Shown here in pieces: positions 18,916-26,111 of a stretch of DNA of 64,000 nucleotides. The notes below the pieces were generated by a model. The model saw only the letters and a program-made list of their open reading frames with translations, did not search any database and was not told the origin of the DNA. The stretch's first letter is position 1. Each line of letters opens with the position of its first letter. The translations under genes were made by a program, and so were the position numbers. Source of the DNA: Lysobacteraceae bacterium NML91-0213 (GTDB lineage: Bacteria > Pseudomonadota > Gammaproteobacteria > Xanthomonadales > Xanthomonadaceae); NCBI GenBank assembly GCA_002798175.1, contig NWQL01000006.1:107752-171751 (forward strand). Reading direction: 5' to 3'.

Positions 18916-19827
18916 TTACAACCGGTCCAGCCACCCGTAGCGGTCCGGCGTGCTGCCGTCGAACAGGCCGAAGTACAGGCCCTGCAGCTGGCGCGTGACC
19001 GGTCCCACCCGGCCATCGCCGACGGGGCGGCCGTCGACCGACCGGATCGGGGTGATCTCGGCCGCGGTGCCGCACATGAAGAGCTCGTCGCACAGGTACA
19101 GGTATTCGCGTGGCAGGTCGCGCTCGACGATCCCGAGCCCCGCGTCGCGCGCCAGCGTGATCAGCGTATGGCGGGTGATCCCGTTCAGCAGCGCGGCGCT
19201 GACCGGCGGCGTATGCAGCACGCCGTCGAACACCAGGAACAGGTTTTCGCCCGCGCCCTCGGAGAGCAGCCCGGTGGAGGCCAGCGCGATGCCTTCGCCA
19301 AAACCCAGCCGGCGTGCCTCGCGTGCCACCAGCTGCCCGGACAGGTAGTTGCCACCGGCCTTGGCGCCGGCCGGAATCGTGTTGGGCGCGAAGCGCTGCC
19401 AGCTCGACACGCAGGCGTCGATGCCGGTCTCCAGCACGCCTTCACCGAGATAGGTGCCCCACGGCCACGCGCCGATGGCCACGTCGACCGGCGTTTCCGC
19501 CGACAGGCCGAAGCCGCCGAGGCCGCGGAACGCGACAGGGCGGATGTAGGCGCTGTCGAGGTTGTTGCGGCGCAGGACCTCGCGGGTGGCCGCGTTGAGC
19601 GTGTCGAGGTCGTAGGGAATGTCGATCTCGTGGATCTTCGCGGATGCGAACAGCCGCCGGTTGTGGTCGGCAAGACGGAAGATCGCGGTGCCGCCGGGTG
19701 TGCGATAGGCGCGGATGCCCTCGAATACCGACGAGCCGTAGTGCAGCGCTTGCGCCATCACGTGGGTGGTGGCCTCGGCCCACGGCTTGATCGTGCCGTT
19801 GTGCCAGATCCATTCGGGATACTGCAT
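18916..19827 (-). CDS. ilvE: Branched-chain amino acid aminotransferase
   Basis: 303 residues, PLP fold class IV, starting MQYPEWIWHNG. ALHYGSSVFEGIRAY at 27-41 is characteristic, the Schiff-base lysine is Lys156 in AGAKAGGNY, and the C-terminal half has SEGAGENLFLV, GITRHTLI and CGTAAEITPI. It performs the last step of leucine, isoleucine and valine synthesis and the first of their breakdown. The frame stays open upstream, but the ATG at 19827 is the natural start. It is convergent with the broken alkB, with 20 bp between them. Confidence 0.95.
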   Translation of the reverse strand: MQYPEWIWHNGTIKPWAEATTHVMAQALHYGSSVFEGIRAYRTPGGTAIFRLADHNRRLFASAKIHEIDIPYDLDTLNAATREVLRRNNLDSAYIRPVAFRGLGGFGLSAETPVDVAIGAWPWGTYLGEGVLETGIDACVSSWQRFAPNTIPAGAKAGGNYLSGQLVAREARRLGFGEGIALASTGLLSEGAGENLFLVFDGVLHTPPVSAALLNGITRHTLITLARDAGLGIVERDLPREYLYLCDELFMCGTAAEITPIRSVDGRPVGDGRVGPVTRQLQGLYFGLFDGSTPDRYGWLDRL

Positions 19828-19892
19828 GTGGGCGCGACCTCGGTGGGCGGACCGCCATTCTGGCAGAGCCGTCGCCCGGGTGTCCGCGGCCG

Positions 19893-20489
19893 CTACAGGC
19901 TCACCCACCAGCAGCCCATGTGCCGGCGCAGGCCCAGTACGGTGCTGCGCGGGGTGATGCGGTCGCCCACTGTCTGCTCCAGCCGCAGCGCCACCGGACG
20001 CCGCCGCGCCGCGGAGGCGCTCGGCAATGGCGGGGTCGCCAGGGCAGGAAAGGTCGACCCGGTGTAGTCGGCGGCGGCAGGGGGCGGCGGTGGCGCCGCC
20101 TGCACCGGCACGATCTGCACCAGCGGCCGCTGCACGATCGCCTCCAGCCGGTCCATCACGCTGTGGCCGGCGCGGTGCGAGACACCGGCGAAGTGATAGA
20201 CCCCGGCCAGCCGGTTCACGTCGCGGCTGTCGATGGCGCTGCCGACCTCGTGCATCAGGTCCTGCACGTTGCGCGGGCAACCCCGATAGGCGCGCGCTGA
20301 AGGTACGGCCGCGGCACTGCGCTGCGAAGCGGGGACAGCGCCGACGTCGCTGCAGCGGCGGTCGGTGTAGATGGTGGTGCCGTCGGCGCCCGTGCAGCGG
20401 TTGATCGATTGCGCGTTCGCCGGTGCGATGGCCGGCGCGCCCACCAGGATGGTGGCCAGGAGCGCGACGGGGGCGGGAGGGCGGCGCAT
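19893..20489 (-). CDS. Secreted DUF4124-like protein of unknown function
   Basis: 198 residues from ATG 20489. Residues 1-26 form a signal peptide ending ANA, followed by INRCTGADGTTIYTDRRCSDVGA, a short cysteine-pair motif typical of DUF4124-type envelope proteins. The middle contains YRGCPRNVQDLMHEVGSAI and a stretch on a fluctuating loop, then Pro/Ala-rich sequence and an Arg-rich end with CWWVSL. No catalytic motif is visible. The product is probably periplasmic; function unknown. It lies between ilvE and metF on the same strand, with short gaps. Confidence 0.7.
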   Translation of the reverse strand: MRRPPAPVALLATILVGAPAIAPANAQSINRCTGADGTTIYTDRRCSDVGAVPASQRSAAAVPSARAYRGCPRNVQDLMHEVGSAIDSRDVNRLAGVYHFAGVSHRAGHSVMDRLEAIVQRPLVQIVPVQAAPPPPPAAADYTGSTFPALATPPLPSASAARRRPVALRLEQTVGDRITPRSTVLGLRRHMGCWWVSL

Positions 20490-20563
20490 CGCGGCAAGCG
20501 TAACCCGCGGCGCGCGGCGGCAGCCATGTGCCCCGACCGGGGGAGGGTTGGGGTCCGGTGCGG

Positions 20564-21388
20564 TCAGCCCAGCCGCGCAAGCACCGCCTGCGTGGGGCGC
20601 GCGAGGTTGAGCGCATAGAAGTGCAGTCCCGGCGCACCGCCGTCGATCAGGCGCTGGCACAGCCGTGCCACCAGGTCGGCGCCGAACTCGCGGATGGCAT
20701 CGACGTCGTCGCCATAGCCCTGCATGCGCCGCGCGATCCAGCGCGGGATCTCCGCACCGCAGGACTCGGAGAACCGCCGCAGCTGCGAGAAATTGGCGAT
20801 CGGCATCACTCCCGGCACGATCGGCACGTCCACGCCCAGCCGGCGGGCATCATCGACGAACTGGAAATAGGCGTCGGCGTTGTAGAAGTACTGGGTGATC
20901 GCACCATTGGCGCCGGCATCCACCTTGGCCTTGAAGTTGCGCAGGTCCAGGTGCGCATCCTCGGCCTGCGGGTGGGTTTCGGGATAGCAGGCCACCTCGA
21001 TGTGGAAATGGTCGCCGGTCTCGTCGCGGATGAAGGCCACCAGGTCCGCGGCATAGCGCAGTTCGCCGGCATGGCCCATGCCCGACGGCATGTCGCCGCG
21101 CAGCGCCACCAGCCGGCGGCAGCCGATCGCGCGGTAGAGCTTGAGCAGTTCGCGGATCTCGTCGCGGGTGCCGCCCACGCACGAAAGATGCGGCGCGGCC
21201 TCCAAGCCATGCTCCTGGCGAAGCCTGCGCACGGTTTCCGGGGTGTAGCTCAGAGTGGAGCCGCCGGCGCCGAACGTGCAGGACACGTACTCCGGCGCGT
21301 GGGTCTTCAGCCTGCGCGCGGTGCGATCGAGCTGCTCGCGCTGGTCGTCGGTCTTGGGTGGGTAGAACTCGAAGCTGAGCGGGATCAT
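20564..21388 (-). CDS. metF: 5,10-methylenetetrahydrofolate reductase
   Basis: 274 residues. SFEFYPPKTDDQREQL opens the TIM barrel, and LVALRGDMPSGMGHAGELRYA, FKAKVDAGANGAITQYFYN and VPIVPGVMPI are the family's flavin- and folate-binding segments in order. It reduces methylenetetrahydrofolate to methyltetrahydrofolate, the methyl donor for methionine synthase, and so belongs with metK and ahcY elsewhere in this window. The start codon lies next to an 8-bp hairpin and no Shine-Dalgarno sequence is visible, which is unusual here. Confidence 0.95.
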   Translation of the reverse strand: MIPLSFEFYPPKTDDQREQLDRTARRLKTHAPEYVSCTFGAGGSTLSYTPETVRRLRQEHGLEAAPHLSCVGGTRDEIRELLKLYRAIGCRRLVALRGDMPSGMGHAGELRYAADLVAFIRDETGDHFHIEVACYPETHPQAEDAHLDLRNFKAKVDAGANGAITQYFYNADAYFQFVDDARRLGVDVPIVPGVMPIANFSQLRRFSESCGAEIPRWIARRMQGYGDDVDAIREFGADLVARLCQRLIDGGAPGLHFYALNLARPTQAVLARLG

Positions 21389-21414
21389 CGCGGCGACCGG
21401 ATTGGCGTCGCCGC
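21389..21414 (-). promoter_or_regulatory. Hairpin abutting the metF start codon
   Basis: On the transcript strand GCGGCGAC (complement of 21407-21414) pairs with GTCGCCGC (complement of 21390-21397) across a 9-nt loop; the stem ends one base before the metF ATG at 21388. The position normally used for a ribosome-binding site is inside this stem and has no GGAG-like sequence. It could control translation or simply reflect GC-rich chance pairing. Confidence 0.35.
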
Positions 21415-21469
21415 AGTCTATCTCTATATCGCGATGGAAGTGGAGGGATTCCGCGTGGCCGTGGATGCC

Positions 21470-21793
21470 TCAGCCGGGCCGGCCCGCGTCATGCCGGCTG
21501 CCGCCGCGGCAATGCGGGGATTCCGGCACCGCGCCTTCGCGCGCGTCCCACTCCTGCGGCGTCCACGCGTGCAGGGCGAGTGCATGGATCTCCTGCATCA
21601 GTCCGCCCAGGGCGGCATAGACCTTCTGGTGGCGCTGCACTGCGCGCAGGCCGGTGAAGGCGTCGCTGACGATCACCGCCTTGTAGTGCGTCTGGGTTCC
21701 GCGACTGTGCATGTGGCTTTCGTCGACGAGTTCGAGATGTGCGGGCGACAGCGCGTGCAGCGCGTCGCGCAGGCGATCGATGGTGGGGCTCAT
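21470..21793 (-). CDS. bolA: BolA-family protein
   Basis: 107 residues from ATG 21793. The BolA/IbaG fold is seen in the stretch HLELVDESHMH (conserved His), followed by THYKAVIVSDAFTGLRAVQRHQKVYAALGGLM and a final HALALHAWTPQEW. BolA proteins partner with monothiol glutaredoxins in iron-sulfur trafficking and can affect cell shape and envelope genes; the partner is not in this window. Upstream of metF on the same strand, with 81 bp between them, and divergent from the DUF3228 gene. Confidence 0.88.
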   Translation of the reverse strand: MSPTIDRLRDALHALSPAHLELVDESHMHSRGTQTHYKAVIVSDAFTGLRAVQRHQKVYAALGGLMQEIHALALHAWTPQEWDAREGAVPESPHCRGGSRHDAGRPG

Positions 21794-21897
21794 GGCAGGA
21801 CACAGGCGAATCGGGATGCCTCGATGATGCCATGTGCCGGCTGACTCTCCGGCCACGCAGGCGGCTACCCTGCGTGCTGTTTTTCGCGGAGCCTTCC

Positions 21898-22455
21898 ATG
21901 TCGATCGAACTCACCCCGTTCGCGCGTGCGCGGCTGTTTCCATCGCCGCCGCGTGCCAACACCATCAGGGACTGCACGCCGGAGGAATTCACGCAGCGGC
22001 TCAACCAGGAGCCGCCGACGCGCGTGCTGCCGGGCTATGCGCCGTTCTGCCGCTTGCACGTGCATCCGAACTGGACGTCCACGCGGTGCCTGACCGTGCC
22101 GATCACCGACGCCAACCGCCACCAGCTGCGCTCGGCCTACGAGGCGCGCACCCGCGAGGAACTGCCGGTGCTGGTGCGCTGGTTCGAGGGCGTCGAGGCG
22201 CCCGTCGCACGCTGGCTGGTGCCGATCCTCTACAGCCGCGAACAGCTGGCCAAGGAAGGCGCGCCGATCGAGGCCGACTGGGGCGTGGTCGGCTGCCTGT
22301 ACACGATGGAGCCCGGGGAGATTCCGATGGCGCCGATCACGATGATGCGCAACGCGCTCGGCGTGGAGGAGGGCGGCTCCGGCGTGCCGATGGATCGCGA
22401 TGCCTATCGCCTTGCGGTGGACTTCTGGGAGCACAACGCCAACTGGCGTGCCTGA
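21898..22455 (+). CDS. DUF3228 family protein
   Basis: 185 residues from ATG 21898, starting MSIELTPFARARLFP. The conserved features are DCTPEEFTQRLN, GYAPFCRLHVHPNWTSTR, PVARWLVPILYSREQL and ADWGVVGCLYTMEPGEIPMAPITMMRN, matching proteins known only as DUF3228. It is soluble and has no catalytic motif that I recognise. It is divergent from bolA and precedes a zinc alcohol dehydrogenase by 117 bp. Function unknown. Confidence 0.8.
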   Translation: MSIELTPFARARLFPSPPRANTIRDCTPEEFTQRLNQEPPTRVLPGYAPFCRLHVHPNWTSTRCLTVPITDANRHQLRSAYEARTREELPVLVRWFEGVEAPVARWLVPILYSREQLAKEGAPIEADWGVVGCLYTMEPGEIPMAPITMMRNALGVEEGGSGVPMDRDAYRLAVDFWEHNANWRA

Positions 22456-22572
22456 ACGCGCTGCCTGCACGCCAAGACAACATCGCCCACGCGCTGCGTT
22501 CACGGCGGTCGCGCGAAGGTCGGAAGCCGCGCCGGATACGTCCGGCGTTCCGACCCCACCGGAGACCTGTCA

Positions 22573-23733
22573 ATGCTGGCCACCACCTACCGGCGTCCGC
22601 GCACGATGCGCATCGCCCACGTCGCCGAGCCCGAGATCGAGCATCCCAACGACGCCATCATCCGCGTCACCCGCAGTTGCATCTGCGGGTCCGACATCCA
22701 TATCTACAACGGGCTGGTGCCCGACACCCGGGTCGGCCAGATCATCGGGCACGAGTTCGTGGGCGTGGTGGAGGAAGTCGGCCCGTCGGTGCAGAACCTC
22801 AAGGTGGGCGACCGCGTGCTGGTGCCGTTCAACATCTTCTGCGGCAGCTGCTATTTCTGCCAGAAGGAGCTGTACGGCAACTGCCACAACGTCAACTCGC
22901 AGGCCAGCGCGATGGGTGGCTTCTACGGCTACACCCACACCGCCGGCGGCTACGACGGCGGCCAGGCGGAGTACGTGCGCGTGCCGTTCGCCGACGTCGG
23001 CCCGACGGTGATCCCTGACGACATCCATATCGAGGACGCGGTGCTGCTGACCGATGCCTTCCCCACCGGCTACCAGGCCGCGGAAATGGGCAGCATCCGC
23101 GAGGGCGACACGGTGGTCGTCTTCGGCGCCGGGCCGGTCGGCCTGTTCGCCGCCAAGAGCGCCTGGTTCTTCGGTGCCGGACGCGTGATCGTGGTGGACT
23201 GCGAGGACTATCGCCTCGAGTTCGCGAAGAAGTTCGCGCATGCGGAGACGGTGAACTTCCGCGAGGTCGACGACATGGCCACGCACCTGAAGAAGATGAC
23301 CGACTGGCTCGGCGCCGACGTGTGCATCGATGCGGTCGGCTGCGACGCCACCGGCAGTGCGTTCCACAGCGTCACCGGCAAGGTCCTGATGATGCAGGCC
23401 GGTTCGCCGATCGCGCTGCACTGGGCGATCAACAGCGTGCGCAAGGGCGGGCGTATCTCGATCGTCGGCGTGTACGGGCCGACCTTCAACATGATTCCGA
23501 TCGGCAACGCGGTGAACAAGGGCCTCACCCTCCGCATGAACCAGGCCAGCGTGAAGCGCCACCTGCCGCGGCTGATCGAGCATATCCGTGCCGGCCACAT
23601 CTCGCCGCGGGAGATGATCACCCACCGCATCCCGCTGGAAGACGTGGCGGATGCGTACAACATCTTCGTCAACAAGCGCGAGAACTGCATCAAGCCGGTG
23701 CTGGTCCCGCCGTCCGCGCGTGGAGCGGCGTGA
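22573..23733 (+). CDS. Zinc-dependent alcohol dehydrogenase (threonine/formaldehyde dehydrogenase-like)
   Basis: 386 residues of the medium-chain dehydrogenase family. Catalytic zinc ligands are in CICGSDIH and GHEFVG; the structural zinc cysteines are in FCGSCYFCQKELYGNC; the Rossmann loop is VVVFGAGPVGLFAAKSA. The long insert after the structural zinc (GGFYGYTHTAGGYDGGQAEYVR) is typical of the glutathione-independent formaldehyde dehydrogenase-like branch, often annotated generically. Substrate unknown. Its stop overlaps the start of the next small gene (TGATG), so the two are coupled. Confidence 0.85.
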   Translation: MLATTYRRPRTMRIAHVAEPEIEHPNDAIIRVTRSCICGSDIHIYNGLVPDTRVGQIIGHEFVGVVEEVGPSVQNLKVGDRVLVPFNIFCGSCYFCQKELYGNCHNVNSQASAMGGFYGYTHTAGGYDGGQAEYVRVPFADVGPTVIPDDIHIEDAVLLTDAFPTGYQAAEMGSIREGDTVVVFGAGPVGLFAAKSAWFFGAGRVIVVDCEDYRLEFAKKFAHAETVNFREVDDMATHLKKMTDWLGADVCIDAVGCDATGSAFHSVTGKVLMMQAGSPIALHWAINSVRKGGRISIVGVYGPTFNMIPIGNAVNKGLTLRMNQASVKRHLPRLIEHIRAGHISPREMITHRIPLEDVADAYNIFVNKRENCIKPVLVPPSARGAA

Positions 23734-24173
23734 TGGCCGGCAACGAACGGGAGACGACCATGGACAATGCAAGCAAGTTCGCCCATATCCCGGGCTGGGG
23801 TGCGGATCTCGCACGCGAGAACCGTCCCGCGGTACCGATGGAACGCACGCCGCCGCGGCTCGACGTGCCGTGGAGCGATCCACCGCCCCAGCAGCCCCGC
23901 ACCGTCGAGGTGCTGAAGTCGGTGGAACGCCCGGAGCACTCGCGCACGTTCGGTACGCGCCTGCCGCCCAGGGGCCTGAGCGGGATGATCCGCCGGGCCG
24001 CGTTCAAGCGCAGCGAGAACGATATCGGCCACTGGCTGATGCTGATCGCCGCCGATCGCGTCAACGTGGTGGAGGGGCTGTGCGAGGACGTGCGCCACAA
24101 CCCGGGCAAGGCGCTGGCGGTGGGCGCCGGCGCCGCGCTGGTGGCTTGGTGGCTGTTGCGCGACGACGACTGA
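23733..24173 (+). CDS. Small hypothetical protein with C-terminal membrane anchor, coupled to the alcohol dehydrogenase
   Basis: 146 residues from the ATG overlapping the dehydrogenase stop; Met10 (23760) is an alternative start. The N-terminal 90 residues are polar and proline-rich. The C-terminus HNPGKALAVGAGAALVAWWLLRDDD is a single hydrophobic segment of about 16 residues with an acidic tail, similar in layout to small ribosome- or envelope-associated DUF883-type proteins, though the family does not clearly match. No enzymatic motif. Function unknown; the overlap suggests it acts with the dehydrogenase. Confidence 0.65.
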   Translation: MAGNERETTMDNASKFAHIPGWGADLARENRPAVPMERTPPRLDVPWSDPPPQQPRTVEVLKSVERPEHSRTFGTRLPPRGLSGMIRRAAFKRSENDIGHWLMLIAADRVNVVEGLCEDVRHNPGKALAVGAGAALVAWWLLRDDD

Positions 24174-24201
24174 GCCGGGCGGCTTCAGTCCCGCAAAGAA
24201 A

Positions 24202-24230
24202 ACGGGCGCCGCGAGGCGCCCGTTCCGTTT
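24202..24230. terminator. Bidirectional terminator between the small protein gene and ahcY
   Basis: 9-bp perfect stem ACGGGCGCC (24202-24210) / GGCGCCCGT (24215-24223) with a GCGA tetraloop. It is followed on plus by TTCCGTTT and preceded by AAAGAAA, so it can act in both directions between the convergent genes. Confidence 0.75.
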
Positions 24231-24249
24231 GCGAGCGCTGTCGCGCCGA

Positions 24250-25707
24250 TCAGTAGCGGTAGTGGTCCGGCTTGAACGGGCCTTCCACCGGCACGCCGAT
24301 GTAGTCGGCCTGTTCCTGCGACAGCTTCGTCAGCTTCACGCCGATCTTTTCCAGGTGCAGGCGCGCGACTTCCTCGTCGAGGTGCTTGGGCAGCAGGTAG
24401 ACCTTCTTCCCGTAGGTGTCCCTGTTGGCCCACAGGTCGATCTGCGCAAGCGTCTGGTTGGCGAACGAGTTCGACATCACGAAGCTCGGGTGGCCGGTGG
24501 CGCAGCCGAGGTTCACCAGGCGGCCTTCGGCCAGCAGGAAGATCGAGTTGCCATTGGCGAAGGTGAACTTGTCGACCTGCGGCTTGATGTTGGTGCGCGT
24601 GGCGCCCGAGCTGTACAGCGCGTCGACCTGGATCTCGTTGTCGAAGTGGCCGATGTTGCAGACGATCGCCTGGTCCTTCATCGCCTGCATGTGCTCGAGG
24701 CGGATGATGTCCTTGTTGCCGGTGGTGGTGACGTAGATGTCGCCGCGGCCGAGGGTGTCCTCGATCGTGGTGACCTCGTAGCCTTCCATCGCCGCCTGCA
24801 GGGCGCAGATCGGGTCGATCTCGGTGACGATGACGCGGGCGCCATAGGCACGCAGCGAGGCCGCAGAACCCTTGCCCACGTCGCCGTAGCCGCAGACCAC
24901 CGCGACCTTGCCGGCCAGCATCACGTCCATCGCGCGCTTGAGGCCATCGGCCAGCGACTCGCGGCAGCCGTAGAGGTTGTCGAACTTCGACTTTGTGACC
25001 GAGTCGTTGACGTTGATCGCCGGGACCAGCAGCTTCTGTTCCTGCGCCAGCTGGTACAGGCGGTGCACGCCGGTGGTGGTCTCCTCGGAGACGCCCTTCC
25101 ATTCGGCCACGGTGCGGGTCCAGAAGTCCGGACGCTCGCCGTGCACGCGCTTGAGCAGGTTCTTGATCACCTGCTCCTCGTGGCTGCCGGCCGGGGCGTT
25201 GACCCAGCTCTCGTCACCCTGCTCGAGCTCGTAGCCCTTGTGGATCAGCAGGGTCACGTCGCCGCCGTCGTCGACGACGAGCTCCGGGCCGATGAGGCCG
25301 CCCTTGCCGTCGGGGAAGCTCAGCGCTTCGAGCGTGCAGTCCCAGTACTCCTCCAGCGTCTCGCCCTTCCACGCGAACACCGGGGTGCCGGTCGCGGCGA
25401 TCGCGGCCGCGGCATGGTCCTGGGTCGAGAAGATGTTGCAGGACGCCCAGCGCACGTCGGCGCCGATGTCCTTGAGGGTCTCGATCAGCACCGCGGTCTG
25501 GATGGTCATGTGCAGCGAACCGGTCACGCGCACGCCCTTGAGCGGTGCCGTCGCGGCATGTTTGCGGCGGATCGACATCAGGCCCGGCATCTCGTGCTCG
25601 GCGATGTCGATCTCCTTGCGGCCCCAGTCGGCCAGGGAGATGTCGGCGACCTTGTAATCGCCCTCGGTGGAGAACCGGCGCGCGTCCGGCTTGATCTGTG
25701 CGTTCAT
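24250..25707 (-). CDS. ahcY: S-adenosylhomocysteinase
   Basis: 485 residues. The N-terminus [20 protein letters not shown] is diagnostic, the NAD-binding loop [15 protein letters not shown] is intact, and the C-terminus ends DHYRY as in the family. An internal segment around residues 150-190 ([21 protein letters not shown]) contains the insert usual for proteobacterial enzymes. It hydrolyses S-adenosylhomocysteine to adenosine and homocysteine, relieving product inhibition of methyltransferases. It is preceded by a canonical SAH riboswitch with its own -10 box, so expression should rise as SAH accumulates. Confidence 0.97.
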   Translation of the reverse strand: MNAQIKPDARRFSTEGDYKVADISLADWGRKEIDIAEHEMPGLMSIRRKHAATAPLKGVRVTGSLHMTIQTAVLIETLKDIGADVRWASCNIFSTQDHAAAAIAATGTPVFAWKGETLEEYWDCTLEALSFPDGKGGLIGPELVVDDGGDVTLLIHKGYELEQGDESWVNAPAGSHEEQVIKNLLKRVHGERPDFWTRTVAEWKGVSEETTTGVHRLYQLAQEQKLLVPAINVNDSVTKSKFDNLYGCRESLADGLKRAMDVMLAGKVAVVCGYGDVGKGSAASLRAYGARVIVTEIDPICALQAAMEGYEVTTIEDTLGRGDIYVTTTGNKDIIRLEHMQAMKDQAIVCNIGHFDNEIQVDALYSSGATRTNIKPQVDKFTFANGNSIFLLAEGRLVNLGCATGHPSFVMSNSFANQTLAQIDLWANRDTYGKKVYLLPKHLDEEVARLHLEKIGVKLTKLSQEQADYIGVPVEGPFKPDHYRY

Positions 25708-25750
25708 GGTGTGGCTCCGTCGTCAGGCATCGCAAGCGATGCGCAATCGT

Positions 25751-25855
25751 CGGGCGCGGTTGTCGGGAAGCATGTGGCGAGCCTGGCCGGATGCACCGCA
25801 TCGTCGATGCGGCCTCGCGGAACAGCCCGCGGATCCGGTCGCAGCGCCCCTCGCC
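25751..25855 (-). promoter_or_regulatory. S-adenosylhomocysteine (SAH) riboswitch of ahcY
   Basis: Read 5'->3' on minus: GGCGAGGGGCGCTGCGACC (starting at 25855) ... CCGGCCAGGCTCGCC ... ACAACCGCGCCC (ending about 25752). These match the three conserved blocks of the SAH aptamer: GAGG-GCGCUGC-(A/G), the CCAGGCUCG strand closing P1, and the downstream CAAC(G/C)GCGC pseudoknot strand. P1 pairs GGCGAG with CTCGCC, and the pseudoknot pairs GGCGC with GCGCC. The variable stem in the middle (P4) is long here. The riboswitch senses SAH and turns on ahcY; the aptamer ends about 44 nt before the ATG, with GGAG close to it. Identification is from motif recall, not a covariance-model run. Confidence 0.85.
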
Positions 25856-25866
25856 ACGGCCCGGCC

Positions 25867-25872
25867 ATTGTA
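25867..25872 (-). promoter_or_regulatory. -10 box of the ahcY/SAH-riboswitch transcript
   Basis: TACAAT on minus, ending 11 nt before the first base of the SAH aptamer, so transcription would start just ahead of the riboswitch. The -35 region is poor, as elsewhere in this GC-rich genome. Confidence 0.55.
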
Positions 25873-26111
25873 AACGCGCAGGCGCCGCCGCAGTCGTCGC
25901 GCGTCAGGTGGCGTACGGGCTGCGGTCATCCCGGAAGATGCCGGGAGCGACGCGGCCGGGATGGGCCGCCACGGTGCCCGACGCTGTGGAATGCCGCGTC
26001 GCCCGACTTTGACTGCGGGACGTAGGGTTCCAGGGCCACGCATGACCAACCTCACGGGTCGGCGCCATCGGCCAGCGGCTATCCTCGACGGTCGCCAATC
26101 CGGGACCCGAC
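25873..26111. other. Intergenic region between the divergent ahcY leader and S9 peptidase genes
   Basis: About 240 bp with no recognisable gene. TATCCT near 26080 (CGGCTATCCTCG) may be the -10 of the S9 peptidase. No strong repeat is evident. Confidence 0.4.
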
